From: Struthio camelus
Lineage: Eukaryota > Chordata > Aves > Struthioniformes > Struthionidae
Reading direction: 5' to 3'
NCBI RefSeq assembly: GCF_040807025.1
Contig: NC_090981.1
Location: forward strand, 45,809,317-45,873,316
DNA length: 64,000 nt
Part shown: piece after piece, positions 1 through 13,000 of the stretch
Layout: each line of letters begins with the position of its first letter
Numbering within the stretch: position 1 is the first letter of the stretch
Position numbers and translations under genes: made by a program
Notes under the pieces: generated by a model
The model's input: only the letters and a program-made list of their open reading frames with translations
Databases searched by the model: none
What the model was told of the DNA's origin: nothing

Positions 1-199
1 AATAAATTGTCAGCTTCATAGCCTAGAAATACTTTCCTGTAATGATTTTTTTGCTGGGGATCATATATCTCTGTGCACATAAATTTATCTTATGTTTTGT
101 TACAAATTATAAGTTAAATTATATGTTTTTTCACATCTTCCTCAATGATACCTAAGTAGTAAAGGTATTATAATTTCAGCTATATGTTGTCTATTCTAG

Positions 200-237
200 G
201 CAGCAAGTTTAATGCAGAATCCTCAAGTTCAACAATT
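200..237 (+). CDS. SGTB: SGTB coding exon, third from last
   Basis: The acceptor is TTCTAG before 200 and the donor GTAAGT starts at 238. It encodes AASLMQNPQVQQ plus two bases of a Leu codon, part of the NP-rich C-terminal helix. Confidence 0.93.
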
Positions 238-2123
238 GTAAGTATTAATATGGATTATCATTGAAACAAATGTCTTTAGGGGATTGAATTAACAGAGGAA
301 AACAGATAGTGCTGTTTTTCTGAAAATATAATTTTATTGTTGTGTACTGTAAATAGAACTACTACAGTTTATTGCTTACTCTAAATGCCAACCCTGTGTT
401 AACTGTTTCAGGATGTCAGGGATGATGTCAAATGCCATCGGTGGCCCTGCTGCAGGTGTTGGTGGCCTGTCAGATTTGTCCAGCCTGATCCATGCGTAAG
501 TGTTATGAATCATATAGTTTTAACTATATTACTTTTTTTTTTTTTAAAGAAGCGGCATTTTATGCCATCTATTTAAAAGAGTTGGTCTCAAGCCAATTAT
601 ATTGTGGACTCTCCCTACCGTAGGCCTGATTATTATTAAAACTGAGAAGTCCAAGACTTACTTTCTGCTCTCTTAAGTTGTTTGCTTGCTTTCAATGTCA
701 ATGGCAGAACTGTGGGCTCAACTTCACTTTCTGGTTTTCATGTGCTGTTCATTTTCTAAATGCTACTTACTAAAAATGCTACTTCAAACCTTTAGGTGCC
801 TCTACAGCTTGCTCTCAAATTGCATTGATCAAATTACTACTTAATATCCCAGATACTATTTTGAAAAGCTGCAAATTTGCTGAGCACAGATTGCAATAGG
901 TTCCAAAGGTGACTCCTGACTGACAATGCTCCAGCATTCTTGCATTGAGAGTGGGAGGGCTGTTTGTTCAGGGAACTCAGTATCTAATAAGGAGAGCAGT
1001 GGCTTTTACAAAAGCCAGGGCTGAGCTCATTTATAATGTGATAATCCATCTGGAACACAGTGCACAAAAATATGTGCCATTTGCTTATATGGCAAATCCT
1101 TTTAACAGGTATACCGTTTTACTGTAGTCCAGAATTCTAGCCTGTTTCAAGCTATGTTTTAAGTTTTGCCCCTCCAGGGCAAAGTAATTTATAATTCATG
1201 TTACAAGAAGGAATCTGCCCCGACAAAACCGAGGCCTGTTTTGACAAAAATCGTCTGCTATGTGTCATACCTCTAAAAATGGTGACTTTCCTTTAACCTG
1301 CACTGTGCTTTAAAGGTGTCTTGATAACCTCTGCTACCTGGGCAAAATGCAGAAGTTGCAGAGAATCCCATGCCAGCCTATTCAGGAAGTAGTGGGTTGT
1401 ACTCACTTGCTTTTCCTAATTAACTAGTGTCATGCTCCTCTTTTACATAGACTTAATCTCACCTGTTTGTTTTAGTCTTAAGTTGCAGTTGTTGTAGAGG
1501 TGGATCTGTCCTTACTTTAGTCTTCCAGAGAAGACTAAAGGTGGAATCCTTTTTACTAATGACCTTCTGCCCACAAGCACAAGTTGGCAGTAGCATACTT
1601 TATCTCTGCAAAAGCTTATACAAGGTTGCCCTTCAGCTAGAAGAGTATTTACCTTAAACAACTGTAACGGAGCCCCTTGAAAAGAAGGGAGCAAACGACT
1701 GGAGCAGTTTGGCTAAATTTTAGTCTTAGCAGTAAGTTAACACTTCTTCCTCGATGTTATCAGGTACAAGTAATAGTCCTAAAGAATGAAAATGAAGGCC
1801 TGACAATGATCTTGTTTGGAGAGATTCTGACTAGATAAAGCCCAAATACCACACATGTCATCTTAGTGTATATAGTCTTAATCTTTAGTCCTTAGTCTTA
1901 ATTTTCTTTTAATGCAGCTTTCAGTTATAGTATTCTGTTTTCTTACAAATGCTGCTTGTCAGTTTTTTTTTTTTTTTCACCTGCTCTTTTACATAAAACT
2001 GTTCAACACAGGGGGCAGCAGTTTGCACAACAGATACAGCAGCAGAATCCAGAGCTCATAGAGCAACTGAGAAATCATGTCCGGAGCAGATCATTCAGTG
2101 GCAGCACTGAAGAACATTCCTGA
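200..2123 (+). CDS. SGTB: SGTB, C-terminal part (last three coding exons)
   Basis: Small glutamine-rich TPR-containing protein beta is a cytosolic co-chaperone that binds HSP70/HSP90 and hydrophobic clients. Only the C-terminal end is here: exons 200-237, 412-495 and 2012-2123, all with AG acceptors and, for the first two, GTAAGT donors. The joined frame begins AASLMQNPQVQQL, continues through a Gly/Ala-rich stretch (GGPAAGVGGL), then the Q-rich tail QQFAQQIQQQNPELIEQL, and ends RSFSGSTEEHS followed by TGA. The NP-containing helix repeat and the Gln-rich tail are the SGT family signature, and the serine-rich end fits SGTB better than SGTA. The N-terminal dimerisation and TPR domains lie left of the window. 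Tail-to-tail neighbour: TRAPPC13. Confidence 0.95.
412..495 (+). CDS. SGTB: SGTB coding exon, second from last
   Basis: The acceptor is TTTCAG and the donor GTAAGT starts at 496. It encodes the methionine- and glycine-rich segment MSGMMSNAIGGPAAGVGGL and then SDLSSLIH, ending in a split Ala codon. Confidence 0.93.
496..2011 (+). other. SGTB last intron
   Basis: A 1.5 kb AT-rich intron with a T16 run near 1962 just before the acceptor region. No RNA gene, repeat family or conserved reading frame was recognised. Confidence 0.8.
2012..2123 (+). CDS. SGTB: SGTB last coding exon
   Basis: The acceptor is CACAG before 2012. It encodes the glutamine-rich tail and ends at TGA 2121-2123. The 3'UTR continues in the same exon. 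Confidence 0.94.
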
Positions 2124-5100
2124 CTTAAAGGAGGCATATACATTGGAATGGTATATAACCCCAAAATGCATACCATAGTTAGTAGCAAAAGCACCATTGT
2201 AACTCTTCTGCTTGAATAGAAGACAGAAAATTCTTTGTGCGTGTTCTGCAAACCAGAATAAATCTGTTAAACAGATCTACTGCACATAACTTGGAACATA
2301 TCGTTTATGTATAGTTACTCCTCTGAAAATTAATACACTAAATAGATTGAGTGGTTTATTAAAATCCCTACATACATGTCATTTTCAGTATGTGCATTAG
2401 ATTGATCTCTGGGGCTTTTGAGGGGATAGGAGTTTTGTGGTGGGCTGATAAGCTTGCATAATAGCTTAATTCTAAAATCCTAGTGTAAAAGGCATATTAT
2501 TCTGATAGTGAAAATTTTCACTGAGCGTATTCCCTGCCAGATGTGCTATTGAAACAATAGATTAATCAGCCTTTCTGATGTATATCTGACATGCCCCATA
2601 TAACAAGCATAAATCAGTGGCAGCGTATAGAGCGTAAAAACCAGTGCTTGGAAAGCTTGTTTCTTCAAGACCATGGCGGGGCTGTCAACAATAACATGAA
2701 ATACTTTTCACTTCATTTGGCAGGAGGGAGGGAGAGGATTCCATACAGAGGAGTACCACAAATAATCGTACAGAAAGAGAGGATACTAATCTGAAGTAGG
2801 ATAATGCACAGAAATCAAAAGGGAACGTGCTTGGGAAAAGGGAGGAGTGTTGAGAAGCTCTAGGATTTTCTACTGCCATGTATACCCTTAAATCATCGTG
2901 GCAGCCCTGGAGGTCAGCGTTATGGCACTATTGGCATAGGCATGGCAAACTGTATTACATTCTATATGTATGCAGTATTTAACATGAGCTTAAAATCGAT
3001 AACTGCAATGAGCTAAAACTGGTCCCATGACTGTACAAATAATTCGTATTGGAAATTTACCCCAAAACTGCCTTAGAAAGAATGATTCTCTATATAACCT
3101 CATGAGGTAAATCACTCAAACAATTAAGGATTTTTAAAGTTTCATTATATTAACGTACCTTAAGTGATGGTTATGTGGCCAAGTTGAAGCTCTTCTAGTC
3201 TTTGGTAGTTCTGTCTCCACCCTGGCGTTTCTTGCTTGGCTGATCTTACTCTTTCAGACACCACTGCTTTTCTGTTGTGTGTGGTTGGTGTTTTTTTTTT
3301 TTTTATTACCTACTTTTATTCTACTTGCCATTTGCATTGCTTTCAACTTTAGGGAGATTATCAACATACACAATTGCCTTTTTGTATATCAATACTAATT
3401 TGAGGAGCCTGCTTTGATTCCTAATACAAAGTGATCTCTGCTGGCTAGCTAGCCTGAAAGAAGCATGAGAAGGAGTGACAGCAGAGACTCCCAAATGGAG
3501 AAATACACAGGAAACGCTGGACCTCATATTTTATCTATCTATCTGATTCATCTTGCAGTCAAAAAATTTGGGGCTAAGTCAGGTACTTGACTCTAACAGA
3601 TGCTAGTTTTTGCATCTATTATATGAGTTTGTAGCTATTAAAATGGAAAAAAAATAATGGAATGGGATCCAGGAGAAAAATAGGAAATCTATAATAACAT
3701 CTGTTGAATAAAGATTTAAATCTTAATCAAATGACTTAAATTTAGGCAAACTGTTGAATAAAGTGTCTTAAACTATTAAATTCTCATTAAAATGCTGTTC
3801 TCTTTTACTCTCTCTAGAAATTGCTGTAGCTGCATTTTTTGATGCTGTAGAAATAATTATGTAAAGATTAAATGCATTTTCAAATAACAACTTCTAACTT
3901 CACATATGATGACAAAGAGAATTGCTAAACCTAATCTTTCTTCAGAGGTAGTTCAGACTCTGCATATAATCGCTTCAAGATAACTGCTCCAGCATGTTCT
4001 GTCACGAGAGAGCAGCATCACTCCTATCACATGCATCCAATTAAATTTCATTTTTTCTTCTTCTCCGTTATATTTTCAACTGCTTAAAGTGAATTCTAAC
4101 ATTGGTAAGGGGAACCAATGAACACAGGGTGGACTGGACAGCACTTGAGCTATCACACTCAATTTACCTTTGCTTTCTGAAAGTAATCTTCATGTCATTG
4201 GTTATCTTCCTACTTCAAACTAGTAGGAGTATCAAGAACCCCTTGACTGATAGTTCCTTAAGAATTTTAACATATGAGAATAAAAAAGTGACTGGCTGTA
4301 GAGGATGTTCTGTCTTGGGTAAATATACTTCTTCCTCCTTTTATTTTTATTGTTCATATATACAGCCTATTAGCTTAATGGATTTATGGCAGAACTATCC
4401 CCAAGGTAAAATATTGGTTAACTATGCTGCAAACTGCTCTTGAGATCATCTTTGTAAAGTGGTAATTTCCATTTCACATACTATAATGTTGTCAAATTTA
4501 CATTTTACAGATTATATGTAACCAGAATATTTACTACAACTTTGATGGCACTAGCTAACCCTTTAGGAATGTGCTACCATTGACACAGTACTTACTTAAC
4601 TTATAAACATTGTGTTTTCTGTATATTAACAGAAAGGGCTTTATAGCCTGAGGAAGGAAAAAAAAAAAGTGAAAAAAACCTAGTAACAGTAGCTGTCATT
4701 ACATGCTTTTCCATCTGAATCCAGGAACAGAAGGACCATTTATGTTAAAATCTGTTTTGCCTTGAATAGGCTGGTTTGTTTCACAAAGCCATGCAATACG
4801 TCTTAATCACAGGGTCAGGAAGGAATCTTTTCCTGTGTAATAACTGCACCTTATTTTGCACTCAAATTTTTCATCCTGGTAGATCCAAGTGGTAAACAAC
4901 AATCCAAGTAAACAGTGCTTTAATTTGAGGTCAATTGCAGTTTATCATTTAACTGAATAAATATGCATTTAAAATCTCTTTGTATCATTACTATTCCATC
5001 AGCAAATAAGTGTGATTCATTGATAATTGTTTAGAGAAGAAAACATTTTGCACTCATGAATTGTAAACTCCTGTAACTAGCTTGCATGGAAGTATATTCT

Positions 5101-5515
5101 TCTAACTGTACCTGATCAGAAAAACATCTAATTAAATATTCAGCATAGAAGTAGTTTCAGTGGTACTTTTTGGTTTTGTAATAATTAAAAAGTTAACTTC
5201 TCCATAGGCAAGGTTGCAGTTGGTTTCATTTATAAAAACCTATATTAACTGTAACTAATTCCTGTAATTTTTGCATAGTAGTTTGCCTGACAAATCATTC
5301 ATTCATACTGAGAAAGAATTAGTCAAACTTCCGAAGGAAACTTCACACTCTGCTTGAGGGCTACAGATAGTCACATAAGTTATACTGGCAAAATGCAGTT
5401 TGCCTGCCACTTCTGTGTCTCTCCTACCTCTTACTACCATATGGTTGTATTCTCCTTTAACTTGTGTCATTTAACTTGAAAACAGATTATAAATAAAGCT
5501 ATTTACATTTTTTGT
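2124..5515 (+). other. SGTB: SGTB 3'UTR (inferred)
   Basis: AT-rich sequence without coding character after the SGTB stop. An AATAAA at about 2255 could give a short form. The best distal site is AATAAA at 5492-5497, followed by a GT-rich stretch. A 113-codon open frame at 4102-4443 lies inside and resembles nothing known to me. The exact 3' end is inferred. Confidence 0.55.
5492..5497 (+). terminator. SGTB: Candidate distal poly(A) signal of SGTB
   Basis: AATAAA followed within 40 bases by TTTTTTGTGTGG and further GT-rich sequence, the usual layout of a cleavage site. Cleavage would fall near 5510-5520. Confidence 0.5.
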
Positions 5516-6757
5516 GTGGATAGTTGTGGTTTTGCTCTGTTTTAGTTTGTTGATGTATCTGCAACCAGCTTCTAAATACAACTTTTAACAGCTTTACATC
5601 AGTTGTTTTAAATGCCTGCTTATGTTGGTTGCTGCGTTTTATTAGATATGCAGGATATGGTTTTAGTTCTTGTTTTCTTTTTGCTTCGTATAGGCTCATT
5701 CCCTTTATCGATCCAATTTTTAAAGATGTTATATCTGGGAAAATTTAAGTGTAGAACCCATTTTTAAAATACTGGATTTAAAGTAAATACTTTCAAAACT
5801 AAGGTTGCTAAATGCCAATATGGCAGCTGAAAAATTTGTCAGGACAGTGAGTTGACTCTTTATTATGGCATGTTTGTAAATGCTACTTTAGTGACCAACT
5901 TTTCTAGCGTTCTGTATTAAGTGGCTACCTTTGGGTGACCTTGGATACTTCAGGAAAAACATTTCAGTCTTTTGTCAAAAACAAAGCTAGGGCAAAGTAC
6001 ATTTCGGTGCTTAAAGAAGTCCTGAATTCCTTCCTGCACTTGCTTTGGGGAAGAAACTTGATCTACAGCAGATGCATAGGGTTCTTCCTAGTTTCCCTCA
6101 GGAAGGTGCCCCCAATGCCTCTGAAGTGGGAGGAGCAGTTTGTACCACCTCAATTTAACAATTAAAAATGTCTGAGTTCTGGTACTATCTTTAATTCTCA
6201 AATACTTGTGAATTGTGCACCCTTTCACAGCATACCCTATATCCCAAAGATGCACAATTCTCATGAAGTTTCTTTGCTTACCCTGCGCACAAGTCTGCAG
6301 CTTAATGAGACAGATTTGCTGTATTACCCTTCCCCAATGGCTGAGCCACAGTCAGCACGCTCTTTGGCTGATACTTTCCTTTCTAGCTACTAGCATCCCA
6401 ATAGTGCCAAAACCAGCTGCTGTACCTCTCTCATCTCATGCCTTTATGCTGCTCTAGTCCTCATGGCTATGCGTGTACCATGCAAACAGCCTGACTCTTC
6501 AGAGGCCCAGTGGTATTTCTTTAGGGGGTTGGATTCTAGGAGCTTGTCTATAACAGGCCAGGTCCTTCAACTGAAGCAGTTCTGTCAGACGCACAATTTT
6601 GTTCTTAAATGTTTGAATAATTTCAGAATATTTAAAACTACTAACAAAAGTAACACAAAGTACTATTATCTCAGAGAAATTCCATATGAATATCTTTCCC
6701 CCTGCAAGCTGCTGTTAATGCAGTATAATTTGCCAGAGCTGCTCTTTTTTCAAAGGC
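5516..6757. other. Intergenic region between SGTB and TRAPPC13 tails
   Basis: About 1.2 kb between the two convergent 3' ends. Overlapping short open frames at 5935-6771 show no protein resemblance. Nothing else was recognised. Confidence 0.5.
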
Positions 6758-6763
6758 TTTATT
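6758..6763 (-). terminator. TRAPPC13: Candidate poly(A) signal of TRAPPC13
   Basis: TTTATT on the given strand is AATAAA on the gene strand, about 195 bases after the TRAPPC13 stop codon. This would give a short 3'UTR. Confidence 0.5.
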
Positions 6764-6955
6764 TTCAATAGATAAAATGTAAACGCATCTTGTTAAAAGA
6801 TTTTAAAACATTCCAAAAATGCTCAGAGAAATTAAATAAGCATGCTTATGCTTATGGATATATTGGGGTTTTGTTTTTACATGTTTTAATATGATTCAGC
6901 TGCAAAACCATAGAAGGTTGGTCCAAAAAAGGCCAGCAGACATGTTTATAGAACT

Positions 6956-7063
6956 TCAGCTTTCTTTTTTGACTTCTGAAGAAACTACACAGACTTGTGC
7001 AATGTCATCATACTCATATGTTCTCTTCAAAAATGTGTCTGTAAGTCTTAAGCCAGAGACACT
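6956..7063 (-). CDS. TRAPPC13: TRAPPC13 coding exon 13 (last)
   Basis: The acceptor is TTTCTAG. It encodes [20 protein letters not shown] through VKKES, with TGA at 6956-6958. The intron before it is only 92 bases. Confidence 0.95.
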   Translation of the reverse strand, partial: SVSGLRLTDTFLKRTYEYDDIAQVCVVSSEVKKES

Positions 7064-10000
7064 CTAGAAAGGAAAAGCATTTATAAAAGTCATTATTAAA
7101 ATACTAAGTTTATAAAAGGGGTATTTTATAACAATGCTGTGTTATGAAAACTTACTTGCAGTCCCTGCACTGAAGACAATAACGTAAGTGCAAGATGGAG
7201 GGATGAACTTGGGTGTAGCTTTCCAAGCTGTCTTCCTGAAACTCCACACCAGTGGATGGAATTAGTATTGCACATCTCTAAAATCAGATCCATAGTCCTC
7301 TCACTGCTAGAGGAAATTGGAAAAACAAGAATAAACCTAGGGGTTTTTTTAAGCACTGAAGGCCTACAGACATAAAACAGCTTGGTTATTACTCAGGTTA
7401 TTGTTAATCAAGCATTTATTTAATTTATAAGTAAAAGAAGGCAAGTAAGTGTTACTGTGATGTAATGCTTTCACGAGAAGCAAAGGTATGCTAAATACTT
7501 TACCTGTAGTCCCTGGCTTCAAATACTATTTATAATTGCACTACTTAAATTTCACTCTACAATCCTTTTGTAAAGGACTACTGTAGATCAAAATACAGAT
7601 AAAGGTGTTAAAAAAGACCACCTAGACAATGGGTAGCAGGCATTCTAGGAGTGCTGCAGAATTAGCAGTAAGGTCAGAATGGATACAAATGGCATCATTT
7701 ATTCTTATAAAGTTAGTTGTAGTTTAAAATAAGCACTAATTTTGTTTAAGATGACTTATGATTTAAGTGTGGGGTGCATCTTATATGATACTGTAGCCAG
7801 TTCCATGAGCTTCTACTGCAAATTTTTGTTGTTTCCTAAGCCAAATGTTATTGGCAGATAACGATGGAAGAACTTTTAAAAATCACTTTACTCCAAAAGA
7901 TATCACTTTACTCCCTAAGTTCCAAAAAGATTTACTCCAAAAATCATCAGTTTGGTGTTGCTACAACTCACAGTAAAAAGCAGGTTTGAGTTGTTTCACG
8001 AGAAAGCATTGAAAAAAAATAAACAAAATAGCCACAACTTACCCACTCAGGAAAATGCACAAGAATCACATGACATCATTACCTGCAATTTGTTATTTTA
8101 CATGTAATATCAAAAGGTTCTTCCAAATTTACGGTGTCTGGTATTGTCTCCAGAGAAAGCCTTACATCGCCATAACCAGGAGCCTGAGAAGGTACAAGAA
8201 TGCATACTTCTCAAATGCTGGCCAGCACAGTTGAAGTTTTTACTGCTCAAGTTTTCGTTTACTGCAACAAACTTAGTATAAGAGGAATTTAAAGAAAGAA
8301 GATTAACTCTTTGTGCTTTTGATCTGTACTCAGATTGCAGCAGTGCTCCATCCACTACTGAATATCATCATTTTGATAGGTTCAACAATTCATTAGGCAA
8401 GGATGATCTGTGCAGGGAACAATATACTCTTTATTACTAAGTTTTCCAGATAGTCCAAGTTCTTAAAAGTTTGCATACCCACACACGCACCGTATGTGGT
8501 TTATGATCTGAAAAGATCAAAATTTCATTCTAAGAACCCTCTATTAATAACAAGAGGAGATGGATAACAATGTAAGTACAGTTTTCCTGCATTACTCCAC
8601 CACTGTTCCACATCCTTAGAAAAGGCACTGTTCCTAAGAAATGACTGTTCATTCTCCTTGCCCTTTCAGTCCTCCAAGCCTCTGCCAAAATAGTTAATTG
8701 CCACCTGTTAAAATGGTGCATGATATGAACACTTGTCAACTATCAAATTTTATCAAGAGCCAAACGCACTTCATATGGCTTACTAATGAACCCATGATAA
8801 AAAGCTCTAGTTACTACCAATCCAGGCTGATTCAAGCCAGTAACCTGCAGATAAAAAGCTTTACATTTTCAATACCCACAAATGACAGAGCAGAAGGAAA
8901 AAATGGGGAAAATTTGCCTGCCTGACAAGGCTTAACTGTGGCATATATTCAAATTCTGCTGATGGAAGGGCGCTGTAGGAAGTCAGGAAAAGTTAATTTG
9001 CTACCATCTTACAAGGTTTCCCTAAAGAAGCACAGAAAGCCAGGGACTGATAAGTTGGAAACATTTTTCACTCATACACACTTCATCACAGAATGAAGAC
9101 AGATGCAAGGAAATCTTAACCTGGACACTAGAATGAGCAGAGGGATGTACACATTAGAAGAGGGGTTTCACACCAGTGGAGCAACATAACCTGAGAGACT
9201 TGCAAGGAAGATGTCTAACTATTCAGCACTGGACAAATATTTTCAGCTGTATTAGATGACAGGAAGGAATCTACTGGAAAAAAAACTAGTATCAAATATT
9301 CCCTGAAGAAGAGGTAGCTTGCTATAACATTCTATTACGAGAAATTATTTTTATTACTTATTATTTTAATTTTCTATTAAGAAAAAAATGCAATAAAAGC
9401 ATTTTATAAAATAATTTAGCAGTAATTGGCAAAATGGATATAAGATCAGAGCAGAGGAGAGAGTTAAAAGTCTAAAACAGCACATCTCTGTTGGCCTTAA
9501 CAATGAGATACAGTGGAAGAACAGATGGCTAGGGAAAGCCTTAAAATAAAGCAACAATGAGGAAGGACAGCCTCAGGACTACGACAAGGCACTAAGCCAG
9601 CTATTCTAGGAGAGGCTGTTAGAGTCGAGAACACCATCTCTCCTACAGCTGTTTTTCAGCAAAAAAAATTGTTGCAAGGTAAACAGGGCAAAGTCAAGGA
9701 AATTTTGACAAAATGGAATGTCATGCATTGGTGATAGTTTATCCTGCCTAACTCACTAAGACTACGTCGACATTAACAAGTAACGCAGGAAGCAATCTCT
9801 ACGGCAAAACAGTTGATGTTCATGACCCGACTCCCATCCTGTATGTGTTCTGGGGTTTTTACTTTGGACTAGCTCTAGTCTAGCCCTGAGCTGACTGCCC
9901 ATTCCCAGGGGCGCACCCTTGGTGTACTGTGGATGTGGATCATCCAGTTTAATGTCATCCAAAAGGAATGTAGTTTGTGAATTCCAAGACCAAGACCACT

Positions 10001-13000
10001 CCACAAAGCAAACCAAAGCATAGTAAGCGGAGATGATCCAATTTTGTTTCAAAAGTGCATTCCTGATCTAAACCCAACAGATGCATGTAGAGGCACAGTA
10101 CAGGTAAACATCTGGGCCTGCTGAGGGAAACTGGCTTTAAAACTACTAAGTGGATTAGAAGAAAAATAATGGTAGGTAAAAAGAGTTCAGAAAAGAAATA
10201 ATCTGATAGCACTTAAAACATCAGGAGAAGACAAGAGAGCTGTGTTGCATCTCAAAGGAAAAGAACAACTGTATGCTGCTTTTTCAAAGGTAGGTGTTGC
10301 TCAAAGTACAAAACGTATTTCCTAGCTCTCAGTTAATCACTAGCACACAACAATGATGGGTGAGTAAATAATACTGGAATGTGGACTTTGCTAATCACCA
10401 CTGGGTTTCAAGTGCAATTTTCAAAGGTTCAACAAGAAGGGATTCAGAATGAGAGAACACTGACTTAGGGAGAGAAAATCTGTCTTAAGAGGGATGATAG
10501 AAAAGGTCAGCTGGAAAAGAGGAAACTGATTAGCAAAAGCAACCAACAAGTTTTAAGTAACAGAAATAATTCAAATTTTTAAAAGGCCAATTTCTAATCT
10601 GCTGTGACTATAAGGAGATGCCTGACATCTAAACTAAAAACAAAGAAATGTTAGTGACTTGGCTGTGAATTTCCAGGATCCAAATTTCCTTTCCTAGTTC
10701 CAACTTCATATGATTGATTTCCCTACAGAATTGCTCCAACTACTAGATGATTTGGAGGGAGGGGAACAAGCAAGCAAAAGAGAAGAGCGAGCAAGCAAGC
10801 AAGCGAGAGAGAGAGAGAGAGCACGCAAGAGAGAGAACCCAGTTGCAAGTTTTTAAACTCAGACAAAGATGCAATCATCGGTTTTACTTCTTTCCTCTCT
10901 TCCACTATCATCAATTCAAAAGATGGTGTGAGTCAAGTTTAGGCATAAAAGTAGACAGGTTGGGCAGGTGACTTAAGCGACCCAGTAATTACAACTTACA
11001 ATCCATCAACAATTTATAAACTAACTAGAAGAGAATAGATGGAACTGAAAACTATGGATCTGAAAGATAACTAGGATTATACTATATATATTGTTATTCA
11101 AAGAAGCTCCATAAGTCCATATGAACCAGGGAGCACACTTCTGTGTCAACAGCTAGCATACTTAAACAAGCTCTTTTGTCAGTGATCTGTAGTTTGCTGC
11201 CAGATGGCATTCAACAAGTTAATTTTACTCTAAACCAACGTATTTTGTTACATAGGTTTCTTGACTCCGGCAACTCAAGTGTACAATCTATTAAGTTATG
11301 TTGTTCAGGGCTGTGAAAAAAGTCATATTACGTGTCAGAAAAAAAAAATCCTCAAGAAAGCCCCCCAAAATGTTGCCATTCACACCATCAAAAGGGATAA
11401 GAATCTTTTTGTTCAGCTACACCGTCTCTCAGAATAGCGTTTTTTCACATTTCACACAGCAAATGTGTACTCAGTATCTGTTATTAAATAACTTGCCCAA
11501 ATTTGTACGAAGTATAAAGGCATGTGAATTCCGAATAAGATCCAGAAAGTAAGCAGCCTGAACCTCTCCGTCAAGTCATTATTCAATTGTTCATTTAGTT
11601 ACCTTAAGAAAAGGGACTAACTTAAATGGATGTCTAAGTTAAAGACTTACCATTCTTTGGAGTTGGCTAGTTTGCAACCTTCCTCGTTCACCCAGATTTG
11701 TTTTCCATACAATGTCTAGTTTACCAATCACTGTTACACCTTTTATTATTCCAGCTTTCTCTGCAAATTCCTGCTTTGGCTTTAGGCAGTATAAATATTG
11801 ACGTGTATCCATAGGCTGTAAATAAGTCCTTGAGCCAAAAGTAGACTCTCTTAAAAAATAAAAATAAAAAAAATAAATAATATTTTGAAGAGGACTTAAG
11901 AAGAATCCAACCTTTCTCTCCATTGCTCCGCAGTTTTACTACATTTGTGATGTTTTATTCATGATAAAACACATTTTATATTTCTGTGCTTTCAGAACAG
12001 AAAACAGTTATAGAATTTACATAGAATACTTGAACTGTAATGCCTGTAAAGGAGCCTGTTTAGATCACAACAAGACAGCTGACCCAACTGAGGTAGAACG
12101 AACAGAAGTAGAAATCAGCTTTGCTGAATTATGATTTATTATCTGGCATATCTTAGCATCAGTAATTTGCTAATAAAATGCTGAAAAAGTTGCGTAAAAA
12201 GGCCAGTAACTTAATGGGGCTACTAACATATAGGAGTAAGTGTGACTGCTTGAAACAACAGGTGCTGAAATGATAATGAATTCAGGAACAGATTAAGATA
12301 GTTATCACATAATAGTGTGAAGGCAAGGACAACAGTAGATATGGATTAAACTCATTTTCATTTTCCTCTTTTTCAAGAGTTATTACAACTGAGTTCTCCA
12401 ACACTAGTTTAACTATTTTCTCAAGCAAAGAAAAGGGAAAAAGCTATTCAGATACTCAGAACCAACAATATGTTTCAGAGCATGAGGAAAGTTGGCATAT
12501 AGGGATGGTACACTTAAAAATCCATTCCCTCCCGTAAACCACAAATATACCTAACACTAGCGGCTTTTTAATATTTGAGCACAAAAATTGTATTAACGAC
12601 TGCCAAGACCTATACAACGTAGTTTGGCTTTCAATTTTTATCCAACTACTTAGGACAAGGACTACTGTACTACAATTTTCTAAAATCACTATAGCCTTTT
12701 CCATTAGATCAAAGCACAGAGCTTTAAGTTTTTGCCTTCAAGACTAACAGTTCACCCAGTATCTCCAGCAGCCCTTAGTTTGGGGCTTTTTCCTGCCACA
12801 TTGTTCTTTAATCTCCTCTTTACCATTCTCGCCAGCCTTGCTAAGGCTTTTTCAACTGCTTAGATTGCACACTGTGGCAGTGATCACCGAGTGGAACTTG
12901 GTCCACCGGTGCAGAAAGGCATCTTACACACTGCATTCATTCTCAACATACAACCATACAACACCAGCTCATTCTAAATCTCTCTAAATCCTTCTGCTAT

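Noticed and set aside
4102-4443. 113-codon open frame after SGTB
   Set aside because: It lies in the inferred SGTB 3'UTR. Its composition follows the AT-rich DNA, it has no recognisable domain, and its first codon does not look like a genuine start.
8110-8355. 81-codon minus-strand frame near TRAPPC13 exon 11
   Set aside because: It is out of frame with the real exon 8083-8183, which it overlaps, and shows no independent support.
10740-10840. Possible coding region through the GA/AAGC repeat
   Set aside because: The open frames on both strands are simple-repeat translations (Arg/Glu and Leu/Ser runs).
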